From: Rivularia sp. PCC 7116
GTDB lineage: Bacteria; Cyanobacteriota; Cyanobacteriia; Cyanobacteriales; Nostocaceae
Assembly: GCF_000316665.1 (NCBI RefSeq)
Contig: NC_019678.1
Span: 1,612,001-1,676,000 of the forward strand
Direction of reading: 5' to 3'
DNA length: 64,000 nt
Below, piece by piece: positions 16,879 to 26,334 of the stretch. Position 1 is the first letter of the stretch; every line of letters starts with the position of its first letter. Under the pieces are notes generated by a model. It had not been told where the DNA came from. It saw only the letters and a list, made by a program, of their open reading frames with translations, and did not search any database. The translations under genes and the position numbers were made by a program.

Positions 16879-18606
16879 ATGTTAGAACACGATGTAATAA
16901 TTGTTGGTGGTGGATTGGCTGGAAGTCGTGCTGCTGTGGAAATTGCACGGACTAATCCCAATTTAAGTATTGCTGTAATTGCTAAAACTCATCCGATTCG
17001 CGCTCACTCGGTGGCTGCACAAGGTGGTATGGCTGCCAGTCTTAAGAATGTAGATTCTGCTGATACTTGGGAAGCACACGCTTTTGATACTGTTAAAGGT
17101 TCCGATTATTTAGCAGATCAAGATGCAGTTGAAATTTTAACTAAAGAAGCCCCCGATGTGGTGATTGATTTGGAACACATGGGGGTTTTGTTCTCTCGTT
17201 TGGATGACGGCAGAATTGCTCAACGTGCATTTGGCGGACATTCCCACAATCGCACTTGCTACGCTGCTGATAAAACTGGCCATGCAATTTTGCATGAATT
17301 GGTGAATAATTTGCGGCGTTATGGCGTACATATTTATGATGAATGGTACGTAATGCGGTTGATACTCGAAGAAGGGCAAGCTAAAGGCGTATTAATGTTC
17401 CGCATTCTTGACGGACAAATAGAAGTAATGCGGGCTAAAGCCGTAATGTTCGCGACAGGTGGTTACGGTAGAGCTTTTAATACAACTTCTAATGATTATG
17501 CTTCTACAGGTGATGGGTTGGCGATGACAGCCCTTGCCGGATTACCTTTAGCAGATATGGAATTTGTGCAATTTCACCCAACAGGTTTGTATCCCGTAGG
17601 TGTATTAATCTCTGAAGCAGTGCGCGGTGAAGGAGCATATTTAATAAATTGCGAAGGGGAGCGTTTTATGAAAAATTACGCTCCTTCTCGCATGGAATTA
17701 GCACCAAGGGATATTACATCAAGAGCAATTACCCGCGAAGTCCGTGCCGGTAGAGGCGCTCATGCTGATGGTAGTCCTGGAGGTCCCTGTGTGTATCTTG
17801 ACTTACGGCATATGGGTAAAGAAAAAATTATGAGCCGGGTTCCCTTTTGTTGGGAAGAAGCACACCGTTTAGTAGGAGTTGATGCCGTAAATGAACCAAT
17901 GCCCATACGTCCAACAATTCACTATTCTATGGGCGGTATACCAGTAAACACCGACGGACAAGTTCGCAGCAGTAATGATGGGTTCGTTGAAGGCTTCTTT
18001 GCAGCAGGAGAAAGCGCTTGTGTATCGGTACATGGAGCAAATCGTCTCGGTAGTAATTCGCTGTTAGAATGTGTAGTTTACGGACGTATAACCGGGGCTA
18101 GCATTGCTAAATACGTAGAAAATCGTAAATTACCGACTATTGACGAGCAGCGTTATATCAACGAAGCTAAAGAGCAGATTCAAAGTCTGTTAGAACAGCC
18201 TGGAGAATATCGGATTAATCAAATACGGCAAGAATTCCAAGATGCCATGACAGATTATTGTGGCGTATTCCGCAACGAAGAATTGATGAAACAAGGATTA
18301 GAAAGAATTGAGGAAATTCAAAATAATTATTCGCAAATTTACTTAGATGATAAAGGCAGTTGTTGGAATACAGAACTTATCGAAGCTTTGGAGTTAAGAA
18401 GCTTGATGGTAGTTGGAAAAATGATTTTGACATCGGCTCTCAACCGTCAAGAAAGCAGAGGCGCACATTGTCGGGAAGACTTTACCGAAAGAGACGACGA
18501 GAAATATTTGCAGCACACAATGGCTTACTATTCCGCAGCCGGAATTGATATTCAATATCGTCCAGTTGCGATTACCATGTTTGAGCCGAAAGAGAGGAAA
18601 TATTAA
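16879..18606 (+). CDS. sdhA: Succinate dehydrogenase/fumarate reductase flavoprotein subunit
   Basis: The FAD-carrying catalytic subunit of 575 residues, which oxidises succinate to fumarate and feeds electrons to the thylakoid or plasma-membrane quinone pool in cyanobacteria. The Rossmann motif DVIIVGGGLAGSRAAVE lies at residues 5-21; RAHSVAAQGGM (41-51) holds the His for covalent or close FAD contact; HPTGLYPVG, EAVRGEGAYL and HYSMGGIPV form the substrate and FAD sites. The ATG at 16879 follows GGGGGAG. The iron-sulfur and membrane subunits are not adjacent, as is usual in cyanobacteria where sdh genes are scattered. L-aspartate oxidase (NadB) is a related family, but the length and the GRGAHADGSPGG region favour SdhA/FrdA. 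Confidence 0.9.
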   Translation: MLEHDVIIVGGGLAGSRAAVEIARTNPNLSIAVIAKTHPIRAHSVAAQGGMAASLKNVDSADTWEAHAFDTVKGSDYLADQDAVEILTKEAPDVVIDLEHMGVLFSRLDDGRIAQRAFGGHSHNRTCYAADKTGHAILHELVNNLRRYGVHIYDEWYVMRLILEEGQAKGVLMFRILDGQIEVMRAKAVMFATGGYGRAFNTTSNDYASTGDGLAMTALAGLPLADMEFVQFHPTGLYPVGVLISEAVRGEGAYLINCEGERFMKNYAPSRMELAPRDITSRAITREVRAGRGAHADGSPGGPCVYLDLRHMGKEKIMSRVPFCWEEAHRLVGVDAVNEPMPIRPTIHYSMGGIPVNTDGQVRSSNDGFVEGFFAAGESACVSVHGANRLGSNSLLECVVYGRITGASIAKYVENRKLPTIDEQRYINEAKEQIQSLLEQPGEYRINQIRQEFQDAMTDYCGVFRNEELMKQGLERIEEIQNNYSQIYLDDKGSCWNTELIEALELRSLMVVGKMILTSALNRQESRGAHCREDFTERDDEKYLQHTMAYYSAAGIDIQYRPVAITMFEPKERKY

Positions 18607-18629
18607 ATAATTAAAATAATTTCCAATTA

Positions 18630-18742
18630 TCTCGTTCCTTGACTCTGGCAAGGAATGCTGTATTGGAGGCTCTGCCTCCATTTATATTTCTTGAGGCAGA
18701 GCCTCTGGAATTGCATTCCCAGGCTGGAGCCTGGGAACGAGA
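18630..18742. repeat. 113-bp palindromic repeat (family member also at 55021)
   Basis: Ends TCTCGTTCC and GGAACGAGA are inverted; the inside has GGAGGCTCTGCCTCC, its partner GAGGCAGAGCCTC, and CCCAGGCTGGAGCCTGGG. It interrupts the coding frame of the short coiled-coil remnant at 18767-18847. The same inner motifs (AGGCTCTGCCT, GAGGCAGAGCCTC, CCCAG...CTGGGAA) recur at 55021-55123. Confidence 0.75.
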
Positions 18743-18766
18743 AACCAGAAAAACGAGAAAATATGT

Positions 18767-18847
18767 CCAAATTGCTTGTTGAGCTTCAAGTTGCTCTATC
18801 CTCGAAACCAATGAAGCTAAATTATTATTTGAATTTGAAACAGTCAT
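18767..18847 (-). pseudogene. N-terminal remnant of a small coiled-coil protein
   Basis: The frame from ATG 18847 reads MTVSNSNNNLASLVSRIEQL and continues to EAQQAIW, then enters the palindromic repeat at 18630-18742 and loses all similarity. The start resembles the neighbouring gene at 19041-19397 (MNTFNFNSDIESLISRLKQL), with Trp at the same place. So it is a truncated paralogue whose 3' part was replaced by the repeat. Confidence 0.55.
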
Positions 18848-18944
18848 TAAAATCCGCCTGCCCTACAGTGCCCTACAATACAAAGATTGCAGCAATATCA
18901 GTTGTACAACCCCATGTTTAAGTTGCCCAAATTTACAACGACAT

Positions 18945-19397
18945 TCACAGGTTTTTCATTGATTGGGCAAAAAATCTTTCAGCTAACAGTTCTTTTTCAG
19001 GTTCAGATATAGCTTTAATATTTTCTTCAATCTCTTCAACTTATTCTGGTTCTTCTTCCATTAAGTCAAGCAAATGACTCACCATTTCATCGTCGTCTAA
19101 GTCTTCTTCTTGATTGGTAATTGCATTATTACCAGGATATATAAAACCGTTATCTCCAACTGATAATTGACTTAAAGATTTCTGTAATTCTGCAACTTGT
19201 GAAGACAACTGTAGAATTGTCTCTTGCATATTTTGTATTTGATACAATTCTTCTCTACGCTCAAAATCTCGCTTTAACTCATGGAGAGAACGCTGTAGCA
19301 TCAAAGTCTTTTCTTTCCACATGCTGTTTTCGGTCTCTAGCTGTTTTAATCTAGAGATTAAAGATTCTATATCACTATTAAAGTTAAAAGTATTCAT
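18945..19397 (-). CDS. Small coiled-coil protein with an in-frame TAA near the 3' end
   Basis: From ATG 19397 the frame encodes 118 residues up to TAA at 19041-19043: a heptad-rich helix (about 8-85, with SLISRLKQLETENSMWKEK and MQETILQLSSQVAELQKSL), then an acidic tail (DLMEEEPE). Beyond the TAA the same frame continues with VEEIEENIKAISEPEKELLA and 10 more residues up to TGA at 18945-18947, and this part still looks coding (acidic, helical). Either the TAA is a recent nonsense mutation that trims about 33 residues, or the annotated end is 19041. Function unknown; I do not recognise the family. A truncated paralogue lies just downstream. Confidence 0.6.
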
Positions 19398-19789
19398 AAA
19401 AATATTACTGTAGTTCTGGTGCCCGATAATACAAATAAAAATAAGTAATAGTTAAGCAATTTTATATTTTAATTGCCCCTTGCTGACACCTACAGTAACA
19501 AAGATGATAGCGGTAAGTTGGGATGTTTGTTGCTTTTATGACTTTTGAGTCTTTTTAATTATCTCAAACAACTTTATACCCCGAGATGGAGCCTCAAAAA
19601 ATGGGCAGGCTTATTATAGAGAGATGCCGGATACACAACGAGTTAATTTGTTTTGAAGCCTGCCCATTTTTTTACGGAAATTGTAACCCCTTCCGATGAG
19701 AAAATAAAAAGTACAGTTGAGCAATACATCTTTTATTTTAAGCTGCGACTGACAAAAAACTTTTGCCTAACCTATTTTCTACATATGAT
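19398..19789. other. Spacer holding a long inverted repeat
   Basis: Bases 19596-19612 (AAAAAATGGGCAGGCTT) are exactly complementary to 19656-19672, leaving a 43-base loop, with a further T after the right arm. It could be an intrinsic terminator of a small RNA, a MITE or a regulatory stem before the DUF39 gene. No coding frame is seen in the loop. Confidence 0.5.
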
Positions 19790-20983
19790 ATGCGAACTAT
19801 TGCCCAGATAAACGAAAAAATCAACCGTAAAAAGGCGGTAGTTTTAACAGTCGAAGAATTGAAAGCAAAAGTTGCAGAACAAGGCATTGCAAAAACTGCA
19901 AAACAAGTTGATGTAGTGACCACTGGCACTTTTGAGCAAATGGAATCTAGTGGTGCCATTATTAACCTCGGACATACCGATCCACCTATAAAAATTCGCC
20001 GTTGCTGGTTAGATGGGGTACCAGCATATTCCGGTTTCGGTGCAGTAGATTTATATTTAGGTGCTAGTAGCGTTGCCGAACCTTTAGAAGGAGAAGCCGG
20101 GAGCGGAGGAGAAAATGCTTCCAAGATATTAAAGGGTGGCGGTAATGTTATAGAAGATTTAATTGCAGGTAAACCAGTTCAGGTAAGAGCCCAGGGACAA
20201 GTAACTGATTGTTACCCAAGAAGCTCTTTTGAAACAACTATTACTCGCGATACTATTAATCAGTTTTATTTATTTAATCCGCGTAATTTATATCAAAATT
20301 TTATAGTAGGTGTAAATGGCGGCGAAAGTCCGCTTTACACTTATCTCGGTTCGCTGCAACCGCGTTTGGGAAATGCAGTTTATTCCAATCCTGGGGCTAT
20401 TTCACCTTTACTGAATGACCCTTATTTAAAGCTTGTAGGTATTGGAACGCGAATTTTCTTGGGTGGGGGAATCGGTTATGTAACTTGGGAAGGAACTCAG
20501 CATAATCCAATGCAGAAGCGTTTACCTAATGATACGCCGATTGGTCCTGCTGCCACCTTGGCTTTAATTGGTGATGCCAAGCAAATGGAGTCGCGTTGGG
20601 TAAGAGGGTGTTATTTCAAAAATTATGGGCCTTCAATAATGCTGGGGGTTGGAATACCGCTACCAGTGTTAAATGAGGAAGTAGTAGAACGTTGTGCCAT
20701 ACAAGACAAAGATATAGTCGCGCCAATAGTAGACTTTTCAATTCCCCGACGGGTGCGCCCTACCTTTGGTTTGGTTAGCTACACCCAACTCAAATCGGGA
20801 CGCATCACCATTGATGGAAAAACGGTTAGAGTAGCCCCCCTATCAAGCATATTTCTCTCTCGACAGGTGGCAACTGAATTGAAGCAATGGATTGAGTTAG
20901 GTAAATTTACCCTTACCGAGCCAGTAGCTGCAATTTCAATGGATAGGTCTTTCCTTCCTCAAGACCGTTGGAAGGAGTTTTAG
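19790..20983 (+). CDS. Homocysteine biosynthesis protein (DUF39/COG1900)
   Basis: A 397-residue member of the family that, in methanogens, turns L-aspartate semialdehyde plus sulfide into homocysteine, independently of O-acylhomoserine. The methanogen enzyme works with a ferredoxin-like partner; none is adjacent here. Visible features: SSGAIINLGHTDPP, IRRCWLDGVPAYSG with Cys72, LEGEAGSGGENA, and TDCYP with Cys141; the two Cys blocks are the conserved ones of the family as I recall them. Glycine-rich GIGTRIFLGGGIGYV follows. ATG 19790 is preferred over an in-frame TTG at 19763. The protein is probably cytosolic. It appears to be a single-gene unit, convergent with the disordered-protein gene. 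Confidence 0.85.
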   Translation: MRTIAQINEKINRKKAVVLTVEELKAKVAEQGIAKTAKQVDVVTTGTFEQMESSGAIINLGHTDPPIKIRRCWLDGVPAYSGFGAVDLYLGASSVAEPLEGEAGSGGENASKILKGGGNVIEDLIAGKPVQVRAQGQVTDCYPRSSFETTITRDTINQFYLFNPRNLYQNFIVGVNGGESPLYTYLGSLQPRLGNAVYSNPGAISPLLNDPYLKLVGIGTRIFLGGGIGYVTWEGTQHNPMQKRLPNDTPIGPAATLALIGDAKQMESRWVRGCYFKNYGPSIMLGVGIPLPVLNEEVVERCAIQDKDIVAPIVDFSIPRRVRPTFGLVSYTQLKSGRITIDGKTVRVAPLSSIFLSRQVATELKQWIELGKFTLTEPVAAISMDRSFLPQDRWKEF

Positions 20984-21100
20984 ATAGCCCGAAGTTTATT
21001 ATGGGGCATGGGGCATTGGGCATTGGAAAGAGCTATAAGAAAATCTATCTTCTCTAACTCCTTTTCCTTGTGCCCTTGTGTCCCCATCCGTTTTTCCTTA

Positions 21101-22153
21101 TTACCCTTCGGGTGGCTTCTGGCGCTTTATGGGTTTAGGAGTAGGTCTATTACTTTGCGGTTTTGGTGCATCTGATTGACCTGCTTTTTTGACAGGACGT
21201 GGGGTATCACCGCCATATCGCTTGCTATAAGGTTTACCACCTCCTGGTCTACCACCAGCACCTCTACGGGGTGGTCTTCCTCCTCCTTTTTTAAACGGAG
21301 GTCGGCGTTTTTTCGGTAAGTCGGCAATAAATTCAGCTTTTTCTATTACCAAAAGGTCTGCTTCTCGCTGGACTTGGAAGTCCCAGAATTTGCCAACAGC
21401 TTTGGTTTCTAACTTACCCGTTAGTTTTAGCTTGAAATATTTGGGTTTGTCGTCAGCTTTGCGAGGTGCTTGCTTGATTTTAACAACCAAGTTACCAGCA
21501 TCGAAAGATTGGTAAACCACTTCACCACGAACGGAAAAACCACCATCTGGAATTTCTGATGAAGGCGTAAGTTCAACTGCTGGCTCTTCAGAGGTTGGAG
21601 ATGACGAATCATCCGAAACCGATTCTTCGTCGGCTTCAGGCGATGACGAATCGGAATCCTCTTTGGCTTGACGATTTACAGCCAACTTTTCTGGTTCCCA
21701 AACTCCAACGATTTGGAGATGAAGATTGTCATTTTCTTGTCGGGTACGCGGATAAACCACCCAAAGGTGGTCTTTTTCTAAATCCAGATGGTTTTTAACC
21801 AAACTCATGATTCGTCCTAAAAGAACGGCATCAAGTTCTACATTGTCTGGAGTGACCAACGCACCTTGAGTAAATTGTTCGCTGGTAGGAGCGTAACGAC
21901 CGCGAACCAAGCCGATTGCTCGGTATTGCATTGGTTCCGAAGGCGGAGGAATTGGTTGCTGCCTTGCGGTATCGTCAGCTTTCTCGGATTCGCTTTCGCT
22001 CACAGTTGAGTTAGGGTTCTCAACAGTTTGACTGTTATCTTTACTATCAGCATTAGAAGATGGTTCTAAGCTGTTATCTTGCGCTTCCATAGAAGAAGCA
22101 GATAAATTGGAGGACTCGGACGATTCAGAAGACGGCATCAGGTCGGAATTCAT
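21101..22153 (-). CDS. Conserved cyanobacterial protein with disordered ends
   Basis: A 350-residue protein from ATG 22153. The first 85 residues are Ser/Glu/Asp-rich and disordered. A folded middle (about 85-165) reads PMQYRAIGLVRGRYAPT, VELDAVLLGRIMSLVK and DHLWVVYPRTR. After another acidic linker comes a beta-rich segment (about 205-275, SVRGEVVYQSFDAGNLVVKI and FKLKLTGKL). The C-terminal tail (280-350) is Arg/Gly/Lys/Pro-rich (RRPPFKKGGGRPPRRG), as in nucleic-acid-binding tails. I know similar proteins as uncharacterised cyanobacterial families. RNA or DNA binding is inferred only from the basic RG-rich tail. ATG 22153 is used because the preceding codons (MSPPQGVF) overlap the ribosome site. 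Confidence 0.7.
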   Translation of the reverse strand: MNSDLMPSSESSESSNLSASSMEAQDNSLEPSSNADSKDNSQTVENPNSTVSESESEKADDTARQQPIPPPSEPMQYRAIGLVRGRYAPTSEQFTQGALVTPDNVELDAVLLGRIMSLVKNHLDLEKDHLWVVYPRTRQENDNLHLQIVGVWEPEKLAVNRQAKEDSDSSSPEADEESVSDDSSSPTSEEPAVELTPSSEIPDGGFSVRGEVVYQSFDAGNLVVKIKQAPRKADDKPKYFKLKLTGKLETKAVGKFWDFQVQREADLLVIEKAEFIADLPKKRRPPFKKGGGRPPRRGAGGRPGGGKPYSKRYGGDTPRPVKKAGQSDAPKPQSNRPTPKPIKRQKPPEG

Positions 22154-22538
22154 AAAAACTCCTTGCGGCGGAGACACATCCCATATGGGACTTTACAAAG
22201 GCTTCTCTCAAGAGTATTTGTAAGCGTGTTAGGTGGACATATTTCCAACCTTCACAACTGAAAACAAATAAATTCTATGAGATATGAGATATTAGTGTTG
22301 CGAACTTTCGCATTTAAACACTATTAGGTGTAATTTAGCGCCTTTACACTAGGAACAAAAGCATACCATAGCTACAATTTCAGACTATTCCTCCTAAAGT
22401 CGTCATTTGAGATACGGCAAAAAAGCGCGAGTATTTGTTATAAAGTTCACAAGCAACACACAGTATTCCGTAAAGTTTTAAGAATTTTTTGTTTTTCAAT
22501 TTCCCGATGCAAATTTATTTCATTCAAAGTAAAGGACG
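22154..22538. other. Divergent promoter spacer
   Basis: AT-rich spacer between two divergent genes. No RNA or repeat recognised apart from short imperfect palindromes. It must hold both promoters. Confidence 0.4.
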
Positions 22539-23408
22539 GTGAAGGTGTCTCAAGGTCGTAATCGCTGGTTTGTGAAAATCGTACTGATATTAGCTGTTAT
22601 TGCCCTTGTGGGTGGTTCAATGGTTCCTATAATAGCGGCTTTCAACGATCCTCAACAGTCGGGCAATACTAGTACAGACACAGGTAACTCTGCTGCTGAG
22701 CAAAAAGCAAAGCTAGAACTGACTGCAAAGGGTTACGAACAAGTTTTAGAACGAGAGCCGGAGAACCAAACAGCACTCCAAGGTTTATTAGAAGCTCGTC
22801 TACAGTTACTTAGATTAGGACAAGGTGACATCAAAGGGGTAATTAATCCTTTAGAAAAGTTATCAAAGCTTAACCCAGAGGAAACAAGATACGCCGTATT
22901 ATTAGCCCAAGCTAAGCAGCAAACCGGTGATAAAGAAGGAGCCGCTCAAGCTTACCGTACTGTCTTGGAAACAAAACCAGGAGACTTACCAGCTTTACAG
23001 GGTATGGTAGCGCTTCTGTTGGAGCAAAAACGTCCTGAAGCTGCTATTGGTTTATTAGAGGAAAGTTTAAATAAAGCCGAGAAAGCAAATAAAATTGAAC
23101 CCAACAGCGTTGATACTACAGCAGTTCAAGTTCTATTGGGTAACGTTTACGCTAAAGAGAAACGATACGCTCAAGCTTTATCAGCTTACGACAAAGTAAT
23201 TAAAAATGACCCCAAGGATTTTCGTCCCGTTTTAGCAAAAGCTATGGTTTTAAAAGACCAAGGTAAAACCGAAGAAGCACAGCCTTTATTTACCAAAGCT
23301 GCTTCTTTAGCCCCTGCCCGCTATAAAGACGAAATCAACAGACAAGCAGCTAGCGCCTCTCCCGCTCCTACTCCTGAAGCTTCCGCTTCCCCTGCTGAGG
23401 AAGAGTGA
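22539..23408 (+). CDS. TPR-repeat protein with N-terminal membrane anchor
   Basis: A 289-residue protein starting at GTG (22539), preceded by AAAGGAC, a good ribosome site. Residues 10-31 form one hydrophobic segment (FVKIVLILAVIALVGGSMVP), a membrane anchor or uncleaved signal. Residues 55-265 form about five TPR-like helix pairs (for example GAAQAYRTVLETKPGDLPAL and AQALSAYDKVIKNDPKDFRP). The tail is Pro/Ala/Ser-rich. TPR proteins mediate protein contacts, often in photosystem assembly or envelope biogenesis; no partner is indicated here. The last residues EEE and the TGA stop lie in a GAGTGAGG tandem array. Confidence 0.75.
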   Translation: MKVSQGRNRWFVKIVLILAVIALVGGSMVPIIAAFNDPQQSGNTSTDTGNSAAEQKAKLELTAKGYEQVLEREPENQTALQGLLEARLQLLRLGQGDIKGVINPLEKLSKLNPEETRYAVLLAQAKQQTGDKEGAAQAYRTVLETKPGDLPALQGMVALLLEQKRPEAAIGLLEESLNKAEKANKIEPNSVDTTAVQVLLGNVYAKEKRYAQALSAYDKVIKNDPKDFRPVLAKAMVLKDQGKTEEAQPLFTKAASLAPARYKDEINRQAASASPAPTPEASASPAEEE

Positions 23409-23437
23409 GGGAGTGAGGGAGTGAGGGAGTGAGGGGA
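23403..23437. repeat. 8-bp tandem array (GAGTGAGG)
   Basis: Four copies of an 8-bp unit directly at the end of the TPR gene; the first copy supplies its last Glu codon and the stop TGA. Confidence 0.85.
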
Positions 23438-23528
23438 TAAAAATTCATCACTTCATCACCCTTTACTTGCTACTTGCGACTCAAAACTATTCCCAATGCC
23501 CAATGCCCCATGCCCAATTTCCAATCCC

Positions 23529-24149
23529 CTAACTTCCTTGAATGGCTGCGACTACGCCGAATACGATAAACAAACATCCACCGGCGGCGGTTAGTTGACG
23601 TTCGGTGATTTGTCCGGCTAACATTCGCCCAGAGGTAACGGCTATTACAGCGCAAATAGCGTGTCCTAATATCGCTCCAATGCTGACTCCAATGGGGTTA
23701 TTTTCTGCGGCTAAAGCAATAGTCGCTATTTGAGTTCTGTCTCCCCATTCGGCGACGAAAACTAATACAAAGGCTTCCAGTAAAATTGCCCAAACATTTT
23801 TTTGGTCTTTTATCTGTTTTTCTGCTTTTTCTACTACTTCTTTTGCTTCCCCGACTACTGCCACATCACAAGTTTCGCTGGGCATTTGAGTAGAGTCGTA
23901 AAGTAATTTAAAGCCAAAAATTATAAATAAGGCGATTTCGGCGTAATGAATGTAAATTTCTGGTAGTAATGAAGCTGCTTGTCCTACCCCAACTGATAGC
24001 ATGGTCATTGCAGCTAAAGCTGATATTGCACCTGCAAAAACCAACCTACGAGAATGCTGCATTGCCAAAATCATGGCTATAAAAAAGGTTTTGTCGCCGA
24101 TTTCGGAAACTGTTATTAGTAAAAAACCTGAAATAAAAGCTGTTAGCAC
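23529..24149 (-). CDS. TMEM165/GDT1-family (UPF0016) Mn2+/Ca2+ transporter
   Basis: A 206-residue, six-helix membrane protein made of two homologous halves, each with the family signature E-x-G-D-(K/R)-T: SEIGDKTFF near residue 15 and AEWGDRTQIA near 133. The two halves are joined by a charged loop (about 90-120). Cyanobacterial relatives (Mnx/SynPAM71 of Synechocystis, as I recall) export manganese from the cytosol to the thylakoid lumen or periplasm; others move calcium. ATG 24149 directly precedes the first helix (LTAFISGFLLITVSEIGD). It appears to be transcribed alone and is convergent with the TPR gene. Length and motifs are complete. Confidence 0.9.
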   Translation of the reverse strand: MLTAFISGFLLITVSEIGDKTFFIAMILAMQHSRRLVFAGAISALAAMTMLSVGVGQAASLLPEIYIHYAEIALFIIFGFKLLYDSTQMPSETCDVAVVGEAKEVVEKAEKQIKDQKNVWAILLEAFVLVFVAEWGDRTQIATIALAAENNPIGVSIGAILGHAICAVIAVTSGRMLAGQITERQLTAAGGCLFIVFGVVAAIQGS

Positions 24150-24440
24150 TTATATCTAAAATAAACCAGCTCGGACAATAATTTATTATAAATGCCTCTC
24201 GGGATTTTAGGAAACATTTATCGGAGGGAATGGGTAATTGTTAATTGTCAATTGGTAATAAACTTATCGGTAAAAGATACATAATTTTATCTGCAAAACA
24301 AATTTTGTATCTTATATTCTTATTTTTTATTTCAAAATAATTTATCTTTATCATCAATAAATAATTTTAAACAATCTAGTTTTATCAATATACCTACTGA
24401 TGATAATTGGTACTATCAATAATCTAAGATTATATTCAAA

Positions 24441-25598
24441 TTAATCTTTTTTTACGCTTTCATCTTCAATATTTTCCTCAATTACTGACGGTTCGTTTTC
24501 AATATTAGTAGTTTCTTCGGATGTATTGATTTCTACATTATCGGCAACAATAACACATTCAGCCTGTGTCTTTGGCTTCAAATTCCATTGATCTAAAACA
24601 TCTTTAACTACTATTTCCTGAACCCAGATTTTTGCGACTACTGTTAAAGGTAATGCTAGAAATAATCCTAAAAAGCCGAAAAAAGTTACGAAGAATAGCT
24701 GAGAGATTAACGTTACTGCTGGCAGCAAAGACACTTGCTGAGCCATTACTATCGGCGTAATAAAATTACTTTCAGCCTGCTGAATAAAAAAGTATAAAAT
24801 CAGCACAGCAACTGGTTTCCAAGGCGAATCTAAAAGAGCGATCGCCATTGCTGGGAATACGCTCAGGGTAGGACCTAAATTCGGAATCAAGTTTAAAAAT
24901 CCTGCTAATACTCCTAAAGCTAAAGCCGAACGTACTTGTAAAACAGTTAAACCGAGTACGCTTAAAAGTGCTACTAAAAACATGGCGATAGAAGCACCGG
25001 TTATCCAGCCTTCTAAAGAAATTTCACATTCATCTAAAATTCCTTCTACTCTTCTCCGGTAAAATGAAGGAAAAAGCCTGACAAATAATTTACGATAAGA
25101 TAAAGGATCTGCAATAAACATTCCTGTTAAAACTAAAACAAGTAAAATTTTTAAGATTACTTCCAAAGAACCAGAAACTAAGGCAAAAGTACTTTCTAAA
25201 CCGCTATTTATAAATGGCTGTGCTTGTGTTATCAGGCTATTTATATCTGGTATATAGGGAATTATTTGATTGGGAAGCTGTTTTCTCAATTCTAAAAGTC
25301 TAGTATTGATCTCTCCCAAAGCTTTAGGAATTTGAAAACTTAATTCCTGAAACTGGACTATAAAAGATGGAACAATCAACCAAAAGAAGCCAATCACCCC
25401 TACCAAAAAAATAGTAATTGAAAGAAGTTTAGCAAAACCGCTTCTTATTCCTAAACGTTGAAGCCTTCGAGCTAATCGATTTAAAGTAGTAGCTAAAATA
25501 ACTGCGGCAAATATAAGCAAAAGTACTTCTTTTATTTGCCACATTATATACAAAGAAACAGTTAAAGCAATTAAACCAATCCATTGACCCAAATTCAC
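24441..25598 (-). CDS. AI-2E family (PerM/UPF0118) transporter
   Basis: A 385-residue membrane protein of the PerM family. Hydrophobic helices lie at about residues 10-25, 27-42, 58-82, 150-170, 210-235, 240-262, 268-285 and 305-330. Family blocks visible: LNLIPNLGPTLSVFPA near 238, FIQQAESNFITPIVMAQQVS near 272, and LFLALPLTVVAKIWVQE near 318. Members export autoinducer-2-like compounds, Na+/H+ or lipids; the substrate here is unknown. The C-terminal 50 residues are acidic and disordered. The next gene on the strand, downstream side, is the GDT1 transporter 290 bp away with heptamer-like repeats between, so it is probably separate. Confidence 0.85.
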   Translation of the reverse strand: MNLGQWIGLIALTVSLYIMWQIKEVLLLIFAAVILATTLNRLARRLQRLGIRSGFAKLLSITIFLVGVIGFFWLIVPSFIVQFQELSFQIPKALGEINTRLLELRKQLPNQIIPYIPDINSLITQAQPFINSGLESTFALVSGSLEVILKILLVLVLTGMFIADPLSYRKLFVRLFPSFYRRRVEGILDECEISLEGWITGASIAMFLVALLSVLGLTVLQVRSALALGVLAGFLNLIPNLGPTLSVFPAMAIALLDSPWKPVAVLILYFFIQQAESNFITPIVMAQQVSLLPAVTLISQLFFVTFFGFLGLFLALPLTVVAKIWVQEIVVKDVLDQWNLKPKTQAECVIVADNVEINTSEETTNIENEPSVIEENIEDESVKKD

Positions 25599-25684
25599 GC
25601 TGAAACTCCTGACTTAAGGCAAATTATTACGTACTGATAATGTTGTTAGATTAGCTGATATTAGCTACTTACGCCTAAGTAATT

Positions 25685-25879
25685 CTAATTAACTTTCTGT
25701 GTTTTAGATAGTTGCCATAATAAAATAGTTGCCATAATTACATTTGGTAACAATACGATAATCAAAGCATTTACTGAGGTTTCCGCAATTGAGAAACTCG
25801 GAGCAAGATATTTAATAAAAAATGAAATAGCTACGGAAAGAAGCAGAACTTTCAAAAGGAATATAAATTGATTTTTCAT
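25685..25879 (-). CDS. Small two-helix membrane protein, unknown function
   Basis: A 64-residue protein with two hydrophobic segments (about 5-25, FIFLLKVLLLSVAISFFIK, and 36-55, VNALIIVLLPNVIMATILLW) joined by a short polar loop; the tail is KTQKVN. It lies 86 bp upstream of the AI-2E transporter on the same strand and could be part of its unit. The family is not recognised; small size makes this a likely but not certain gene. Confidence 0.6.
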   Translation of the reverse strand: MKNQFIFLLKVLLLSVAISFFIKYLAPSFSIAETSVNALIIVLLPNVIMATILLWQLSKTQKVN

Positions 25880-26334
25880 TTACTGTACGGTTATACACCT
25901 ATATAAAGGTAGGGTAGTTACTAATAACTTTTTTTGGCAAGTTTCTACAATAAATTATGTAAAGCAAAAACTAATTGGTATTTTATATCGCTAATTAACT
26001 AATTGAAATTTTTTATTGGTAATACTTAAATATACGTTAAATATCTGTTAAATATACAAGTTTATAATTATTGGTTTGTGTTTTACGCGGATAGAGACTT
26101 ATCGGTAGAGAAAAGCATCCAAAACTAGATGATTAAAAGAGAACATCCAAGAGGGAATTTACATAAATTACTAAATGGGATTTGCAAATGCAGGTTTTAT
26201 TTTATTGCCTTACGCATCTCAAAAAACAATATTTTTACTTTTCCCAGTTCTTTGTGATTTTTTGTTCCTCTGATAAAGAGTTTGGTGAAAATATCTGCTG
26301 TCATATTTTTTTTAATCGACAATAAGGAAAAGAA
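25880..26334. other. Spacer before ftsH
   Basis: 455 bp, AT-rich, containing the promoters of the divergent small protein and ftsH. AAGGAAAAG lies just before the ftsH start. No RNA or repeat recognised. Confidence 0.4.
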
